The translations under genes were made by a program, and so were the position numbers. 64,000 bases of DNA from Oxalobacter paeniformigenes (GTDB lineage: Bacteria; Pseudomonadota; Gammaproteobacteria; Burkholderiales; Burkholderiaceae_D), in NCBI RefSeq assembly GCF_027158465.1, contig NZ_JAMKYL010000002.1, positions 62,001 through 126,000 of the forward strand, in the 5' to 3' direction. Within the stretch, counting starts at the first letter, position 1. Every line of letters begins with the position of its first letter. Positions 45,336 to 53,975 of this stretch are shown here, piece by piece. Below the pieces are notes generated by a model, which searched no databases, was not told the DNA's origin, and saw nothing but the letters and a program-made list of their open reading frames with translations.

Positions 45336-46204
45336 TGACATCACTCGAACAATTTCTGACACGTGCGGAATCGCTTCTGGCACGTATTGAGCAGTTGTTG
45401 CCCGCACAAGGAACGACAGCGATCGACTGGCAATCTCCGACAGCCGCTTTCCGCTGGCGTCGCAAGAACGGTCGTGGCATGCTGACGCCGATCGCCCATA
45501 TTTCGCCCATTTCATTGCCCGACCTGTTTTTCGTCGAACGCCAGAAAGCATTGCTGGAACAGAATACCCGCCAGTTCCTGCAAGGGAAACCGGCCAACAA
45601 TGTCTTGTTGACCGGCGCAAGAGGAACGGGCAAATCTTCGCTGGTCAAGGCATGTCTGAATGAATTTTCGGAACAGGGGCTGAGGCTGATCGAGGTGGAC
45701 AAGAACGATTTGATTGATCTGGATGAAATTTCCGATCTGATCGCGTCACGTCCGGAGCATTTCATTCTGTATTGCGACGATTTGTCGTTCGACGAAGGCG
45801 ACAGCAGTTACAAGGCTTTGAAAGTGGCGCTCGATGGCAGTGTGGCGGCGCAGCCTGACAATATCCTGATTTATGCTACATCGAACAGACGGCATTTGCT
45901 GCCGGAAAAAATGTCCGACAATGACGGGTACAGCCGCAATGACGATGGTGATTTGCATCCGAGTGAAACAGTCGAGGAAAAAATCTCGTTTTCCGACCGG
46001 TTCGGCCTCTGGTTGTCGTTTTATCCGTACAGTCAGGATGAATATCTGTTCATCACCGCGCACTGGTTGCGTGCTTTCGGTTGTTCGGAACAACAGATCG
46101 TGCAGGCCGAACCGGAAGCTTTGCAATGGGCGCTGCATCGCGGTTCGCGTTCCGGGCGGACGGCATGGCAGTTCGCGCGTGATTATGCCGGACGGGTGTT
46201 GTAG
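45335..46204 (+). CDS. DUF815 family P-loop ATPase
   Basis: 289-residue AAA-like ATPase of the DUF815 family. Walker A is LTGARGTGKSSLVK and the Walker B-like ILYCDDLSFDEGD follows, with an arginine-rich segment and a C-terminal lid. The family is widespread in proteobacteria next to argJ, but its role is not established. The start ATG overlaps the argJ stop by one base, so the two are probably coupled. No membrane segment is seen. Confidence 0.85.
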   Translation: MTSLEQFLTRAESLLARIEQLLPAQGTTAIDWQSPTAAFRWRRKNGRGMLTPIAHISPISLPDLFFVERQKALLEQNTRQFLQGKPANNVLLTGARGTGKSSLVKACLNEFSEQGLRLIEVDKNDLIDLDEISDLIASRPEHFILYCDDLSFDEGDSSYKALKVALDGSVAAQPDNILIYATSNRRHLLPEKMSDNDGYSRNDDGDLHPSETVEEKISFSDRFGLWLSFYPYSQDEYLFITAHWLRAFGCSEQQIVQAEPEALQWALHRGSRSGRTAWQFARDYAGRVL

Positions 46205-46277
46205 GAAGGATCGTTGAAATTCGCAAACGGCAGAAACGTTTGCCTTCGATTGAAAACGGGTTCCTATCACCAAAAAA

Positions 46278-46303
46278 CCCCTTGTCTTTTGTGGGACAAG
46301 GGG
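46278..46303. terminator. Bidirectional terminator between the DUF815 gene and valS
   Basis: A 9-bp perfect stem CCCCTTGTC (46278-46286) with GACAAGGGG (46295-46303), flanked by six A on the left and six T on the right, serves both convergent genes. Confidence 0.92.
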
Positions 46304-46319
46304 TTTTTTGTCGTGCGGA

Positions 46320-49115
46320 TCAAAGCGAATCCAGTTTGGATAACTGGTCTTTGAGTTTGTCCAGAACGGACGAGAAACCGGCAAGCCGTTCGCGTTCTGT
46401 CGCAACGACCTTTTCAGGTGCCTTCGCAACGAAATTTTCATTGGACAGTTTGGCGTTGATTTTGGCGATATCGTTTTCGACCTTGGCGATTTCTTTCGAG
46501 AGTCGTTCACGTTCCGCCGCCACGTCGATTTCGACTTTCAGCATGAGGCGGACGTCACCGACGATGGATACCGGTGCAGGTGATTTCGGCAATGTGTCTT
46601 CGATCGAAACTTCCGACAGTTTGCCCAGCGCTTTCAGATGCGGGATGAAAGCGCCCAGTTCGCCAGCATGCTGTTTGGCTGATTCCATGAAAAGTGGAAC
46701 CCGTTTTGCGGGAGACAGTTGCATTTCGCCACGCAGATTGCGACAGGCATCGACCAGTGCCTTGCATTGCGCCATCCACCGGTCGGCTGTTTCATCCATT
46801 TTCGCGGTATCGGGTACAGGATAGGATTGCAACATCAGGGTATCGCCGTCGGATACGGCGATTCCTGCCAGCGGTGCGACTTTTTGCCAGAGCTCTTCGG
46901 TAATGAACGGGATGACCGGATGAGCAAGTCGCAAGGTCTTTTCCAGAATGGACAAAAGGGTATGGCGTGTCGCACGCTGTTGTGCGGCATCGCCTTCCTG
47001 AATCTGGACTTTGGCCATTTCGACATACCAGTCGCAATATTCGTCCCAGACAAACCGGTAAATGGCCGAGGCGATATTGTCGAAACGGTATTCGGCAAAG
47101 CCTTTTTCCACTTCGGCGGCAGCGCGCTGGAATTCGGATTCGATCCAGCGATCGGCCAGCGAGAAGTTCATGTCGCCGCCGGAAAATCCGCAATCCGAGC
47201 CTTCCGTGTTCATCAGGACGAAACGGGTGGCGTTCCAGAGTTTGTTGCAGAAATTGCGGTAACCTTCGCAACGGTTCAGATCGAAATTGATGTTTCTGCC
47301 CAGCGAAGCATAGCTGGCCATGGTGAAGCGGAGGGCGTCGGTACCGAAGGCCGGAATGCCTTTCCCGAATTCCTTGCGGGTCGCCTTGGCGATGGAGTCG
47401 GCCTGTTTCGGATTCATCAGTCCGAACGTGCGCTGTTTGACGAGCGAATCCACGTCGATGCCGTCGATCAGGTCGATCGGGTTCAGGGTGTTGCCTTTTG
47501 ATTTGGACATTTTCTGGCCGTTGGCATCGCGGACCAGACCATGCACATAGACGGTTCTGAAGGGAACCTTGCCGGTGAAGTGCAGGGTCATCATCACCAT
47601 TCTGGCGACCCAGAAGAAAATGATATCGAAACCGGTGACCAGTACGGACGATGGCAGGAACATCCGGTATTCCGGTGTGTTTTCAGGCCAGCCGACGGTC
47701 GAGAAAGGAACGAGCGCCGACGAGAACCAGGTGTCGAGTACGTCAGGGTCGCGGTGGATGGGTTTGCCACCGGCCTTGGCACGTGCCTCGTCCTCCGTAC
47801 GGGCGACATAGATATTGCCGTCCTCGTCGTACCATGCCGGAATCTGGTGGCCCCACCAGAGTTGCCGGGAAATACACCAGTCCTGAATGTTGTTCAGCCA
47901 CTGGTTGTAGGTATTGGTCCAGTTTTCCGGCATGAAACGGATTTCACCGTTGGCGACTTTTTCGAGCGCCACTTCGGCCAGTGACTTGCCGGGGAAGAAT
48001 GTATTTTCCGGCGCCGGTTTGCTCATGGCGACGAACCATTGGTCGGTGAGCATCGGTTCGATCACGACGCCGGTTCTGTCGCCGCGCGGTACCATCAGCT
48101 TGTGCGGCTGGATGGATTCGAGCAGTCCTTGTTCCTGAAGGTCTGCGACAATCGCTTTGCGGGCAACGAAACGGTCCATGCCACGGTATTTTTCCGGTGC
48201 GTTGTCATTGATTTTTGCGTCGAGCGTGAAAATATTGATCGGTTCCAGACGGTGACGGCTGCCGACTGCATAGTCATTGAAGTCGTGTGCGGGTGTGATC
48301 TTGACGCAACCGGTTCCGAATTCACGATCGACATAATCATCGGCGATGACCGGAATCAGACGGTCGGTCAGTGGCAGACGCAGCATTTTGCCGATAAGAG
48401 CCGCATAGCGTTCATCTTGCGGATTGACGGCAACGGCCACGTCGCCGAGCATGGTTTCCGGTCGTGTGGTGGCGACTGTCAGTGAACCTGTACCATCGGC
48501 GAACGGGTAGCGGATATGCCACATCGAACCGTTTTCTTCTTCCGAAATGACTTCCAGGTCGGATACGGCGGTACCCAAAACAGGGTCCCAGTTGACCAGT
48601 CGTTTGCCGCGGTAGATCAGGCCTTCTTCATACAGACGGACGAAAACTTCGGTGACCGTTTTCGAACGGGTCGCGTCCATGGTGAAGTATTCGCGATCCC
48701 AGTCCGGAGAGGTACCCATGCGTCGCATCTGGCCCGTGATGGTCGAACCGGATTTTTCTTTCCATTCCCAGACTTTTTCCAGAAATTTTTCGCGGCCGAG
48801 ATCGTGCCGGGATATTTTCTGCGCATCAAGCTGGCGTTCGACGACGATCTGGGTGGCGATACCTGCATGGTCGGTTCCGGGAATCCAGGCCGTATTGAAC
48901 CCGCGCATGCGGTGGTAACGTACCAGCCCGTCCATGATGGTCTGGTTGAAAGCATGTCCCATGTGCAGGGTGCCTGTGACATTGGGCGGCGGGAGCTGGA
49001 TGGCGAAAGAGGGTTTGTTTTCGTCGAGCGAAGCGCGGAAATATCCACGTTTTTCCCATTCTTCGCGCCAGTGTTTTTCAGTTTCGGCTGGGTCGAAAGA
49101 CTTGGCTAATTCCAT
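46320..49115 (-). CDS. valS: Valine--tRNA ligase
   Basis: 931-residue class Ia aminoacyl-tRNA synthetase. PPPNVTGTLHMGHAFN with the HMGH (HIGH) motif lies at residues 42-56, the editing domain follows, and KMSKSKGN sits past the middle. The last 70 or so residues form the coiled coil that contacts tRNA-Val (VEIDVAAERERLSKEI...). Full family length. It is divergent from the thiC leader. Confidence 0.97.
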   Translation of the reverse strand: MELAKSFDPAETEKHWREEWEKRGYFRASLDENKPSFAIQLPPPNVTGTLHMGHAFNQTIMDGLVRYHRMRGFNTAWIPGTDHAGIATQIVVERQLDAQKISRHDLGREKFLEKVWEWKEKSGSTITGQMRRMGTSPDWDREYFTMDATRSKTVTEVFVRLYEEGLIYRGKRLVNWDPVLGTAVSDLEVISEEENGSMWHIRYPFADGTGSLTVATTRPETMLGDVAVAVNPQDERYAALIGKMLRLPLTDRLIPVIADDYVDREFGTGCVKITPAHDFNDYAVGSRHRLEPINIFTLDAKINDNAPEKYRGMDRFVARKAIVADLQEQGLLESIQPHKLMVPRGDRTGVVIEPMLTDQWFVAMSKPAPENTFFPGKSLAEVALEKVANGEIRFMPENWTNTYNQWLNNIQDWCISRQLWWGHQIPAWYDEDGNIYVARTEDEARAKAGGKPIHRDPDVLDTWFSSALVPFSTVGWPENTPEYRMFLPSSVLVTGFDIIFFWVARMVMMTLHFTGKVPFRTVYVHGLVRDANGQKMSKSKGNTLNPIDLIDGIDVDSLVKQRTFGLMNPKQADSIAKATRKEFGKGIPAFGTDALRFTMASYASLGRNINFDLNRCEGYRNFCNKLWNATRFVLMNTEGSDCGFSGGDMNFSLADRWIESEFQRAAAEVEKGFAEYRFDNIASAIYRFVWDEYCDWYVEMAKVQIQEGDAAQQRATRHTLLSILEKTLRLAHPVIPFITEELWQKVAPLAGIAVSDGDTLMLQSYPVPDTAKMDETADRWMAQCKALVDACRNLRGEMQLSPAKRVPLFMESAKQHAGELGAFIPHLKALGKLSEVSIEDTLPKSPAPVSIVGDVRLMLKVEIDVAAERERLSKEIAKVENDIAKINAKLSNENFVAKAPEKVVATERERLAGFSSVLDKLKDQLSKLDSL

Positions 49116-49232
49116 GATCTGATGTCAGTTTTGCTAAAATCCAATAAAGCGTCTATTATAATGGACGATAACGGGGACGAACTCGAAAGATGACGTTATA
49201 ATGGCCCGAATGTAGTAAATTTCATCAGAAAG

Positions 49233-49312
49233 CTAGGGGTTCTGGCCGATTGGCCGGGCGAGATACACCCTCTGAACCTGATCTGGGTAATGCCAGCGAA
49301 GGGAAGCGAAAA
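49233..49312 (+). ncRNA. TPP riboswitch aptamer (THI element)
   Basis: The conserved THI box is present in order: GGGGTTC on the 5' side, the GCGAGATACACCC segment, then GAACCTGATCTGGGTAATGCC and AGCGAAGGGAA. These are the pyrimidine- and pyrophosphate-binding parts of the thiamine pyrophosphate aptamer. It lies about 80 nt before thiC and controls the thiCSGDE operon. Confidence 0.95.
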
Positions 49313-49344
49313 GAATGCATGCGATAGCCGCAGAACTGTCTTGA

Positions 49345-49386
49345 GGTTCCTTGAGCTGGATTTATGAAGTAAATGCTTGAGGAACC
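49345..49386 (+). promoter_or_regulatory. Shine-Dalgarno-sequestering hairpin of the thiC riboswitch
   Basis: Positions 49345-49356 and 49375-49386 form a continuous 12-bp stem with two G-U pairs and an 18-base loop. The second arm contains the thiC ribosome-binding site GAGGAACC (49379-49386), 5 nt before the ATG. The first arm's AGGTTC (49344-49349) can instead pair with GAACCT (49274-49279) in the aptamer, giving a mutually exclusive switch. This predicts translational control by TPP. Confidence 0.78.
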
Positions 49387-49391
49387 GATAA

Positions 49392-51281
49392 ATGAACGCC
49401 AATCCAAAATTCCTGTCCGCGACCGCCAAGGTCGATGAGGCAGCTGTCCAGCCATTTCCGAATTCACGAAAAGTCTATGTTCAGGGTTCGCGTCCTGATA
49501 TTCGTGTCCCGATGCGTGAAATCACGTTGTCCGACACCTCGATCCTGTTCGGCAATGAAAAAAATCCGCCGATTTACGTTTACGATACGTCGGGCCCCTA
49601 TACCGATCCGGATGCGAAAATCGATATCCGTTCCGGTTTGCCGGCCATTCGTGCGAACTGGATTCTGGAACGTGACGATACGGAAGAACTGGATGGTCCG
49701 ACTTCCGAATACGGCCGTGCACGCCTGAACGACAAAAGTCTGGACGAATTGCGTTTCAATCTGACCCGCAAACCCCGTCGTGCCAAAAAGGGCGCGAAAA
49801 TCACCCAGATGGAATATGCACGTCGCGGCATCATCACACCTGAAATGGAATTCGTCGCCATCCGCGAAAACATGCGCAGAAAGGAATATCTGGAAAGCCT
49901 GAAAGCGTCCGGTCCGACCGGCGAGAAGATGGCGAAAATGATGATGCGCCAGCATCCGGGACAGGCCTTCGGCGCCAGCATTCCCGAAGAAATCACGCCG
50001 GAATTCGTACGTGACGAAATCGCACGCGGCAGGGCGATTATTCCTGCCAACATCAACCACCCGGAAGTCGAACCGATGATCATCGGACGCAATTTCCTGG
50101 TCAAGATCAATGCCAATATCGGCAATTCGGCCATTACGTCGGGTATTGCGGAAGAAGTCGAAAAAATGACATGGGCGATCCGTTGGGGCGGCGACAACGT
50201 CATGGACCTTTCCACCGGCAAGCATATCCATGAAACACGCGAATGGATTGTCCGCAATTCACCGGTGCCGATCGGTACGGTGCCGATGTACCAGGCGCTG
50301 GAAAAAGTCGACGGTATCGCTGAAAACCTGACCTGGGAAGTATATCGCGATACCCTGATCGAGCAGGCCGAGCAGGGTGTCGATTACTTCACGATTCATG
50401 CGGGATTGTTGTTGCGCCATATCCCGATGACGGCCGAACGCATGACGGGTATCGTATCCCGTGGCGGTTCCATCATCGCCAAATGGTGCATGACGCACAA
50501 TACGGAAAACTTCCTGTATACCCATTTCGATGAAATTTGCGAAATTCTGGCACAGTATGACGTTGCGGTATCGCTGGGTGACGGGTTGCGTCCGGGTTCG
50601 ATTTATGATGCCAATGACGATGCACAGCTGGGTGAACTGAAAGTGCTCGGCGAACTGACCGAAGTGGCATGGAAGCACGGCGTACAGGTGCTGATCGAAG
50701 GACCGGGACATGTTCCGATGCATATGATCAAGCGGAATATGGATGTCGAGCTGGAACAGTGCCATGAAGCGCCTTTCTATACCCTTGGGCCGTTGGTAAC
50801 CGATATCGCGCCGGGATATGACCATATCACGTCGGCGATGGGTGCCGCCATGATCGGCTGGTATGGAACGTCGATGCTGTGTTACGTCACGCCGAAAGAA
50901 CATCTGGGCTTGCCGGACAAGAACGATGTGAAAGAAGGTATTATCGTGTACAAGCTGGCAGCCCATGCTGCCGATCTGGCCAAGGGACATCCGGGCGCAC
51001 AGATCCGCGACAATGCCATGTCCAAGGCCCGTTTCGAATTCCGCTGGGAAGACCAGTTCAATATCGGTCTGGACCCTGATCGGGCACGTGCCTATCACGA
51101 CGAAACCTTGCCGAAAGATTCGGCCAAGGTCGCTCATTTCTGTTCCATGTGCGGTCCGAAATTCTGCTCCATGAAGATTTCGCAGGAAGTTCGGGAGTAC
51201 GCGGCTCGTGAAGGTATTGCGATTGACGGAACGGCCGGTGAACAGCCCGTCACTTTCGTCAAGAACGGTGCAGACAGCTGA
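49392..51281 (+). CDS. thiC: Phosphomethylpyrimidine synthase
   Basis: 629-residue radical-SAM enzyme that rearranges aminoimidazole ribotide to the HMP-phosphate moiety of thiamine. The N-terminal ThiC-associated domain is followed by the barrel (RAIIPANINHPEVEPMIIGR, ALGDGLRPGSIYDANDDAQ) and the C-terminal iron-sulfur motif CSMCGPKFC. Length matches proteobacterial ThiC. The gene is preceded by the TPP riboswitch and heads the thi operon. Confidence 0.97.
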   Translation: MNANPKFLSATAKVDEAAVQPFPNSRKVYVQGSRPDIRVPMREITLSDTSILFGNEKNPPIYVYDTSGPYTDPDAKIDIRSGLPAIRANWILERDDTEELDGPTSEYGRARLNDKSLDELRFNLTRKPRRAKKGAKITQMEYARRGIITPEMEFVAIRENMRRKEYLESLKASGPTGEKMAKMMMRQHPGQAFGASIPEEITPEFVRDEIARGRAIIPANINHPEVEPMIIGRNFLVKINANIGNSAITSGIAEEVEKMTWAIRWGGDNVMDLSTGKHIHETREWIVRNSPVPIGTVPMYQALEKVDGIAENLTWEVYRDTLIEQAEQGVDYFTIHAGLLLRHIPMTAERMTGIVSRGGSIIAKWCMTHNTENFLYTHFDEICEILAQYDVAVSLGDGLRPGSIYDANDDAQLGELKVLGELTEVAWKHGVQVLIEGPGHVPMHMIKRNMDVELEQCHEAPFYTLGPLVTDIAPGYDHITSAMGAAMIGWYGTSMLCYVTPKEHLGLPDKNDVKEGIIVYKLAAHAADLAKGHPGAQIRDNAMSKARFEFRWEDQFNIGLDPDRARAYHDETLPKDSAKVAHFCSMCGPKFCSMKISQEVREYAAREGIAIDGTAGEQPVTFVKNGADS

Positions 51282-51295
51282 TTCGGACGGTGCCT

Positions 51296-51496
51296 ATGGA
51301 AATCAGTTTGAATGGAGAACCCCGCCTGGTCGAGGACGGGACGACGTTGCAGGGCCTGGTCGGTACGTTGCAGTTGCCGGATCGCGCCTTGGCCATCGCG
51401 GTCAACAGGAAGGTGATCACGCGTGCGAAATGGCCGGAAGTCGTTCTGCAGCCCGGTGATCGGGTGGAACTGGTGCGTGCGATCGGCGGCGGCTGA
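51296..51496 (+). CDS. thiS: Thiamine biosynthesis sulfur carrier ThiS
   Basis: 66-residue ubiquitin-like sulfur carrier whose C-terminal Gly-Gly (ending AIGGG) is adenylated by ThiF and thiocarboxylated. The ATG at 51296 starts the typical MEISLNGEP; it lies 14 nt after thiC. In many betaproteobacteria thiO sits at this junction, but there is no room for it here. Confidence 0.93.
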   Translation: MEISLNGEPRLVEDGTTLQGLVGTLQLPDRALAIAVNRKVITRAKWPEVVLQPGDRVELVRAIGGG

Positions 51497-51573
51497 TGGT
51501 ATTGCGCTGAAAAGGGATAGCAGGGTTCGGGCGAACCCTGCCGGATTGTTGAAACCGGAGAAAAGGAAAAACA

Positions 51574-52362
51574 ATGAACAAGCAGGAACAGGGTCTGACG
51601 ATTGCAGGAAAGACGTATCGTTCACGTTTGCTGGTCGGTAGCGGCAAATACCGCGATCTGGAGCAGACCCGTGAAGCGACGGAGGCCAGTGGTGCTGAAA
51701 TCATTACGGTAGCCATTCGGCGTGTCAATATCGGACAGGACCCGAATGCACCGAGTCTGCTGGATGTCGTTCCGCCGACGAAGTACACCATTTTGCCGAA
51801 TACGGCCGGATGTTATAACGCGGAAGATGCTGTTTATACCCTTCAGCTGGCACGTGAATTGTTGAACGGTCACAAGCTGGTCAAACTCGAGGTGCTGGGC
51901 AATGAAAAAACCCTGTTCCCGAATATGCCGGAAACGCTGAAAGCCGCCGAAATTCTCGTGAAAGACGGTTTTGATGTCATGGTCTATTGCAGTGATGATC
52001 CGGTGCAGGCCAAGATGCTGGAAGATATCGGTTGTGCCGCGATCATGCCTCTGGCATCACTGATCGGTTCCGGCATGGGGATTCTCAATCCGTGGAACCT
52101 GTCGCTGATCATCGAACAGTCGAAAGTGCCGGTCATCGTGGATGCAGGCGTGGGTACGGCTTCGGATGCAGCCATTGCCATGGAGCTGGGTTGCGACGGT
52201 ATTCTGATGAATACGGCGATTGCAGGTGCTCAGGATCCGATTCGTATGGCGCGCGCCATGAAGCTGGCGGTCGAAGCAGGACGCGAAGCTTTCCTGGCGG
52301 GACGTATTCCGAGGAAGTTCGCCGCTTCGCCTTCTTCTCCGATGGCGGGTCGTGTAGCCTGA
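51574..52362 (+). CDS. thiG: Thiazole synthase
   Basis: 262-residue TIM-barrel enzyme that builds the thiazole phosphate ring from deoxyxylulose 5-phosphate, ThiS thiocarboxylate and dehydroglycine. Signatures are SRLLVGSGKYRD, TVAIRRVN (with the family's Asn/Arg context), KLEVLGNEKTLFPN with the Schiff-base Lys, and the phosphate site DAGVGTASDAAIAMELGCDGIL. Its dehydroglycine must come from ThiO or ThiH encoded outside this window. Confidence 0.96.
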   Translation: MNKQEQGLTIAGKTYRSRLLVGSGKYRDLEQTREATEASGAEIITVAIRRVNIGQDPNAPSLLDVVPPTKYTILPNTAGCYNAEDAVYTLQLARELLNGHKLVKLEVLGNEKTLFPNMPETLKAAEILVKDGFDVMVYCSDDPVQAKMLEDIGCAAIMPLASLIGSGMGILNPWNLSLIIEQSKVPVIVDAGVGTASDAAIAMELGCDGILMNTAIAGAQDPIRMARAMKLAVEAGREAFLAGRIPRKFAASPSSPMAGRVA

Positions 52363-52371
52363 ACGGAACGC

Positions 52372-52404
52372 ATGCATACGCTGTCGGTACGATAGCGTAT
52401 GCAT
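52372..52404 (+). repeat. 11-bp perfect inverted repeat between thiG and thiD
   Basis: ATGCATACGCT (52372-52382) and AGCGTATGCAT (52394-52404) are exact complements over an 11-base spacer. No T run follows, so it is not a standard terminator. It could form an RNA hairpin that sets the relative level of thiD and thiE, or be a protein-binding site. Confidence 0.7.
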
Positions 52405-52450
52405 CGCATGACTGGAATGGATCGTTTCCGTGCCTGAATGGATGTAAGAC

Positions 52451-53254
52451 ATGAATACGAGAACCAAACCCTGCGTAATGGTTTTTTCCGGGCTGGATCC
52501 CAGTGGCGGTGCCGGTGTCATGGCAGATATCGAGGCGATCGGTGCAGTCGGTGCACACGCGCTTCCGGTCATTACCGCGCTGACGGTGCAAGACAACGAT
52601 CGTGTCTATGCCGTCAATCCCGTGGATGCCTCCATACTGGCGCATCAGGCGCAGGTGCTGATCGAGAAGATTCCGGTCGCCGCAGTCAAGATCGGGATTG
52701 TCGGAAATCGCGAAAATGCGCTGGCGATTCGCGATGCCATCATGACGTTGCGTCGGAAACAGCCTGATCTTCCGGTGGTTCTCGATACGGTGCTGGGAAG
52801 CGGGCATGGTTTTTCGCTGGCCGACGGTGTGCCGGAATATGCGCTTTCTCCGTTGATCGGGATCGCGACGCTGGTCACCCCCAATCTGCCGGAAGCGCGC
52901 CGCCTTTATCCGCTCTCCGATGATATCGGCAAGCAAGCCGCGAATCTGATGAAACAGGGAGCGGCCAATGTGCTGGTAAAAGGCGGTCATGGCGATGATG
53001 AGCATCTGGTATTCAATGACTGGTATGGCGCGGACGGTGTGAAACAGTGGCAATGGCCACGGCTTGAAGGCGAGTTTCATGGTACGGGCTGTACGCTCGC
53101 TTCGGCGATCGCCGGTTATCTGGCACAAGGTCGTTCGATGGAAGAAGCGATACTGCATGGACAGATATGGTGCCAGCAGACATTGGCGAATGCGTTTTCT
53201 ATTGCGAAAGGGCAGCGAATACCCGGCCGTGTCGGTATGGATCAGGGAAAGTGA
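52451..53254 (+). CDS. thiD: Hydroxymethylpyrimidine/phosphomethylpyrimidine kinase
   Basis: 267-residue ribokinase-family enzyme that phosphorylates HMP and HMP-P to HMP-PP. FSGLDPSGGAGVMADIEAI near the start, the VLDTVLGSGHGFSL region, LVKGGHG and the anion-hole motif FHGTGCTLASAIAGYLAQG are diagnostic. It lies in the thi operon between thiG and thiE. Confidence 0.94.
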   Translation: MNTRTKPCVMVFSGLDPSGGAGVMADIEAIGAVGAHALPVITALTVQDNDRVYAVNPVDASILAHQAQVLIEKIPVAAVKIGIVGNRENALAIRDAIMTLRRKQPDLPVVLDTVLGSGHGFSLADGVPEYALSPLIGIATLVTPNLPEARRLYPLSDDIGKQAANLMKQGAANVLVKGGHGDDEHLVFNDWYGADGVKQWQWPRLEGEFHGTGCTLASAIAGYLAQGRSMEEAILHGQIWCQQTLANAFSIAKGQRIPGRVGMDQGK

Positions 53255-53304
53255 CCGCTTTTCAGGTCAAACGGAATACAGGAAGACAAAAAATAGGGAA
53301 ATCG

Positions 53305-53916
53305 ATGAAAGGTCTTTATATAGTGACTCCCGATTGGGACGATACGGCCAGGATGGTCGAAGTAACGGAAAAAGCCTTGAAGGGCGGTGCGGAAATCGTG
53401 CAGTACCGACACAAGACGGCGACTCCGGAATTGCGCAAGGAACAGGCCAAAGCATTGCAGGTGCTCTGCCGTCGTTATGGCAAGCCGTTTATTATCAATG
53501 ATTATGTCGATCTTTGTCTGGAACTGGATACGGATGGCATTCATGTCGGTGGAACGGATGCTCCTGTGAAGAAGGTTCGTGCGGCCGTTGGCCCCGGCAA
53601 GATCGTCGGCGCCTCCTGTTACGGTGATATCGAACTGGCACGCAAGGCGACGCGGGATGGTGCAAGCTATGTTGCGTTCGGCGGTTTTTATCCTTCACGC
53701 GTGAAAAAATATCCGGTGACGACACCGCAGAATATCGTGTCGGACTGGAAAAAGGAAATGCCATCGATGCCGGTTTGTGTCATCGGTGGCATGAATGTGG
53801 ATAATGCGACGCCGCTGGTCAATCTGGGGGCGGATATGGTAGCGGTAGTCAGTGGCGTTTATTTCCAGGAAGACCCGGAAAAGGTCGCTGGCCAGTTTGC
53901 CGCGCTGTTTGGATAA
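53305..53916 (+). CDS. thiE: Thiamine phosphate synthase
   Basis: 203-residue TIM-barrel ThiE joining HMP-PP and thiazole phosphate to thiamine phosphate. It starts MKGLYIVTPDW and has GGAEIVQYRHKTA, FIINDYVDLCLELDTDGIHVG, GASCYGDIELA and GGMNVDNATPLVNLGADMVAVVSG. The ATG at 53305 is chosen because the longer frame overlaps thiD and lacks family similarity. It ends the operon before a terminator. Confidence 0.95.
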   Translation: MKGLYIVTPDWDDTARMVEVTEKALKGGAEIVQYRHKTATPELRKEQAKALQVLCRRYGKPFIINDYVDLCLELDTDGIHVGGTDAPVKKVRAAVGPGKIVGASCYGDIELARKATRDGASYVAFGGFYPSRVKKYPVTTPQNIVSDWKKEMPSMPVCVIGGMNVDNATPLVNLGADMVAVVSGVYFQEDPEKVAGQFAALFG

Positions 53917-53947
53917 CGACGATAAACGTGTTCAACGATGATTTCCA

Positions 53948-53975
53948 CCCGGCTGTCAAAAGCCGGGTTTTTTTT
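53948..53975 (+). terminator. Rho-independent terminator of the thi operon
   Basis: CCCGGCT (53948-53954) and AGCCGGG (53961-53967) with a six-base loop and eight T. It also overlaps the end of the convergent cls gene. Confidence 0.9.
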
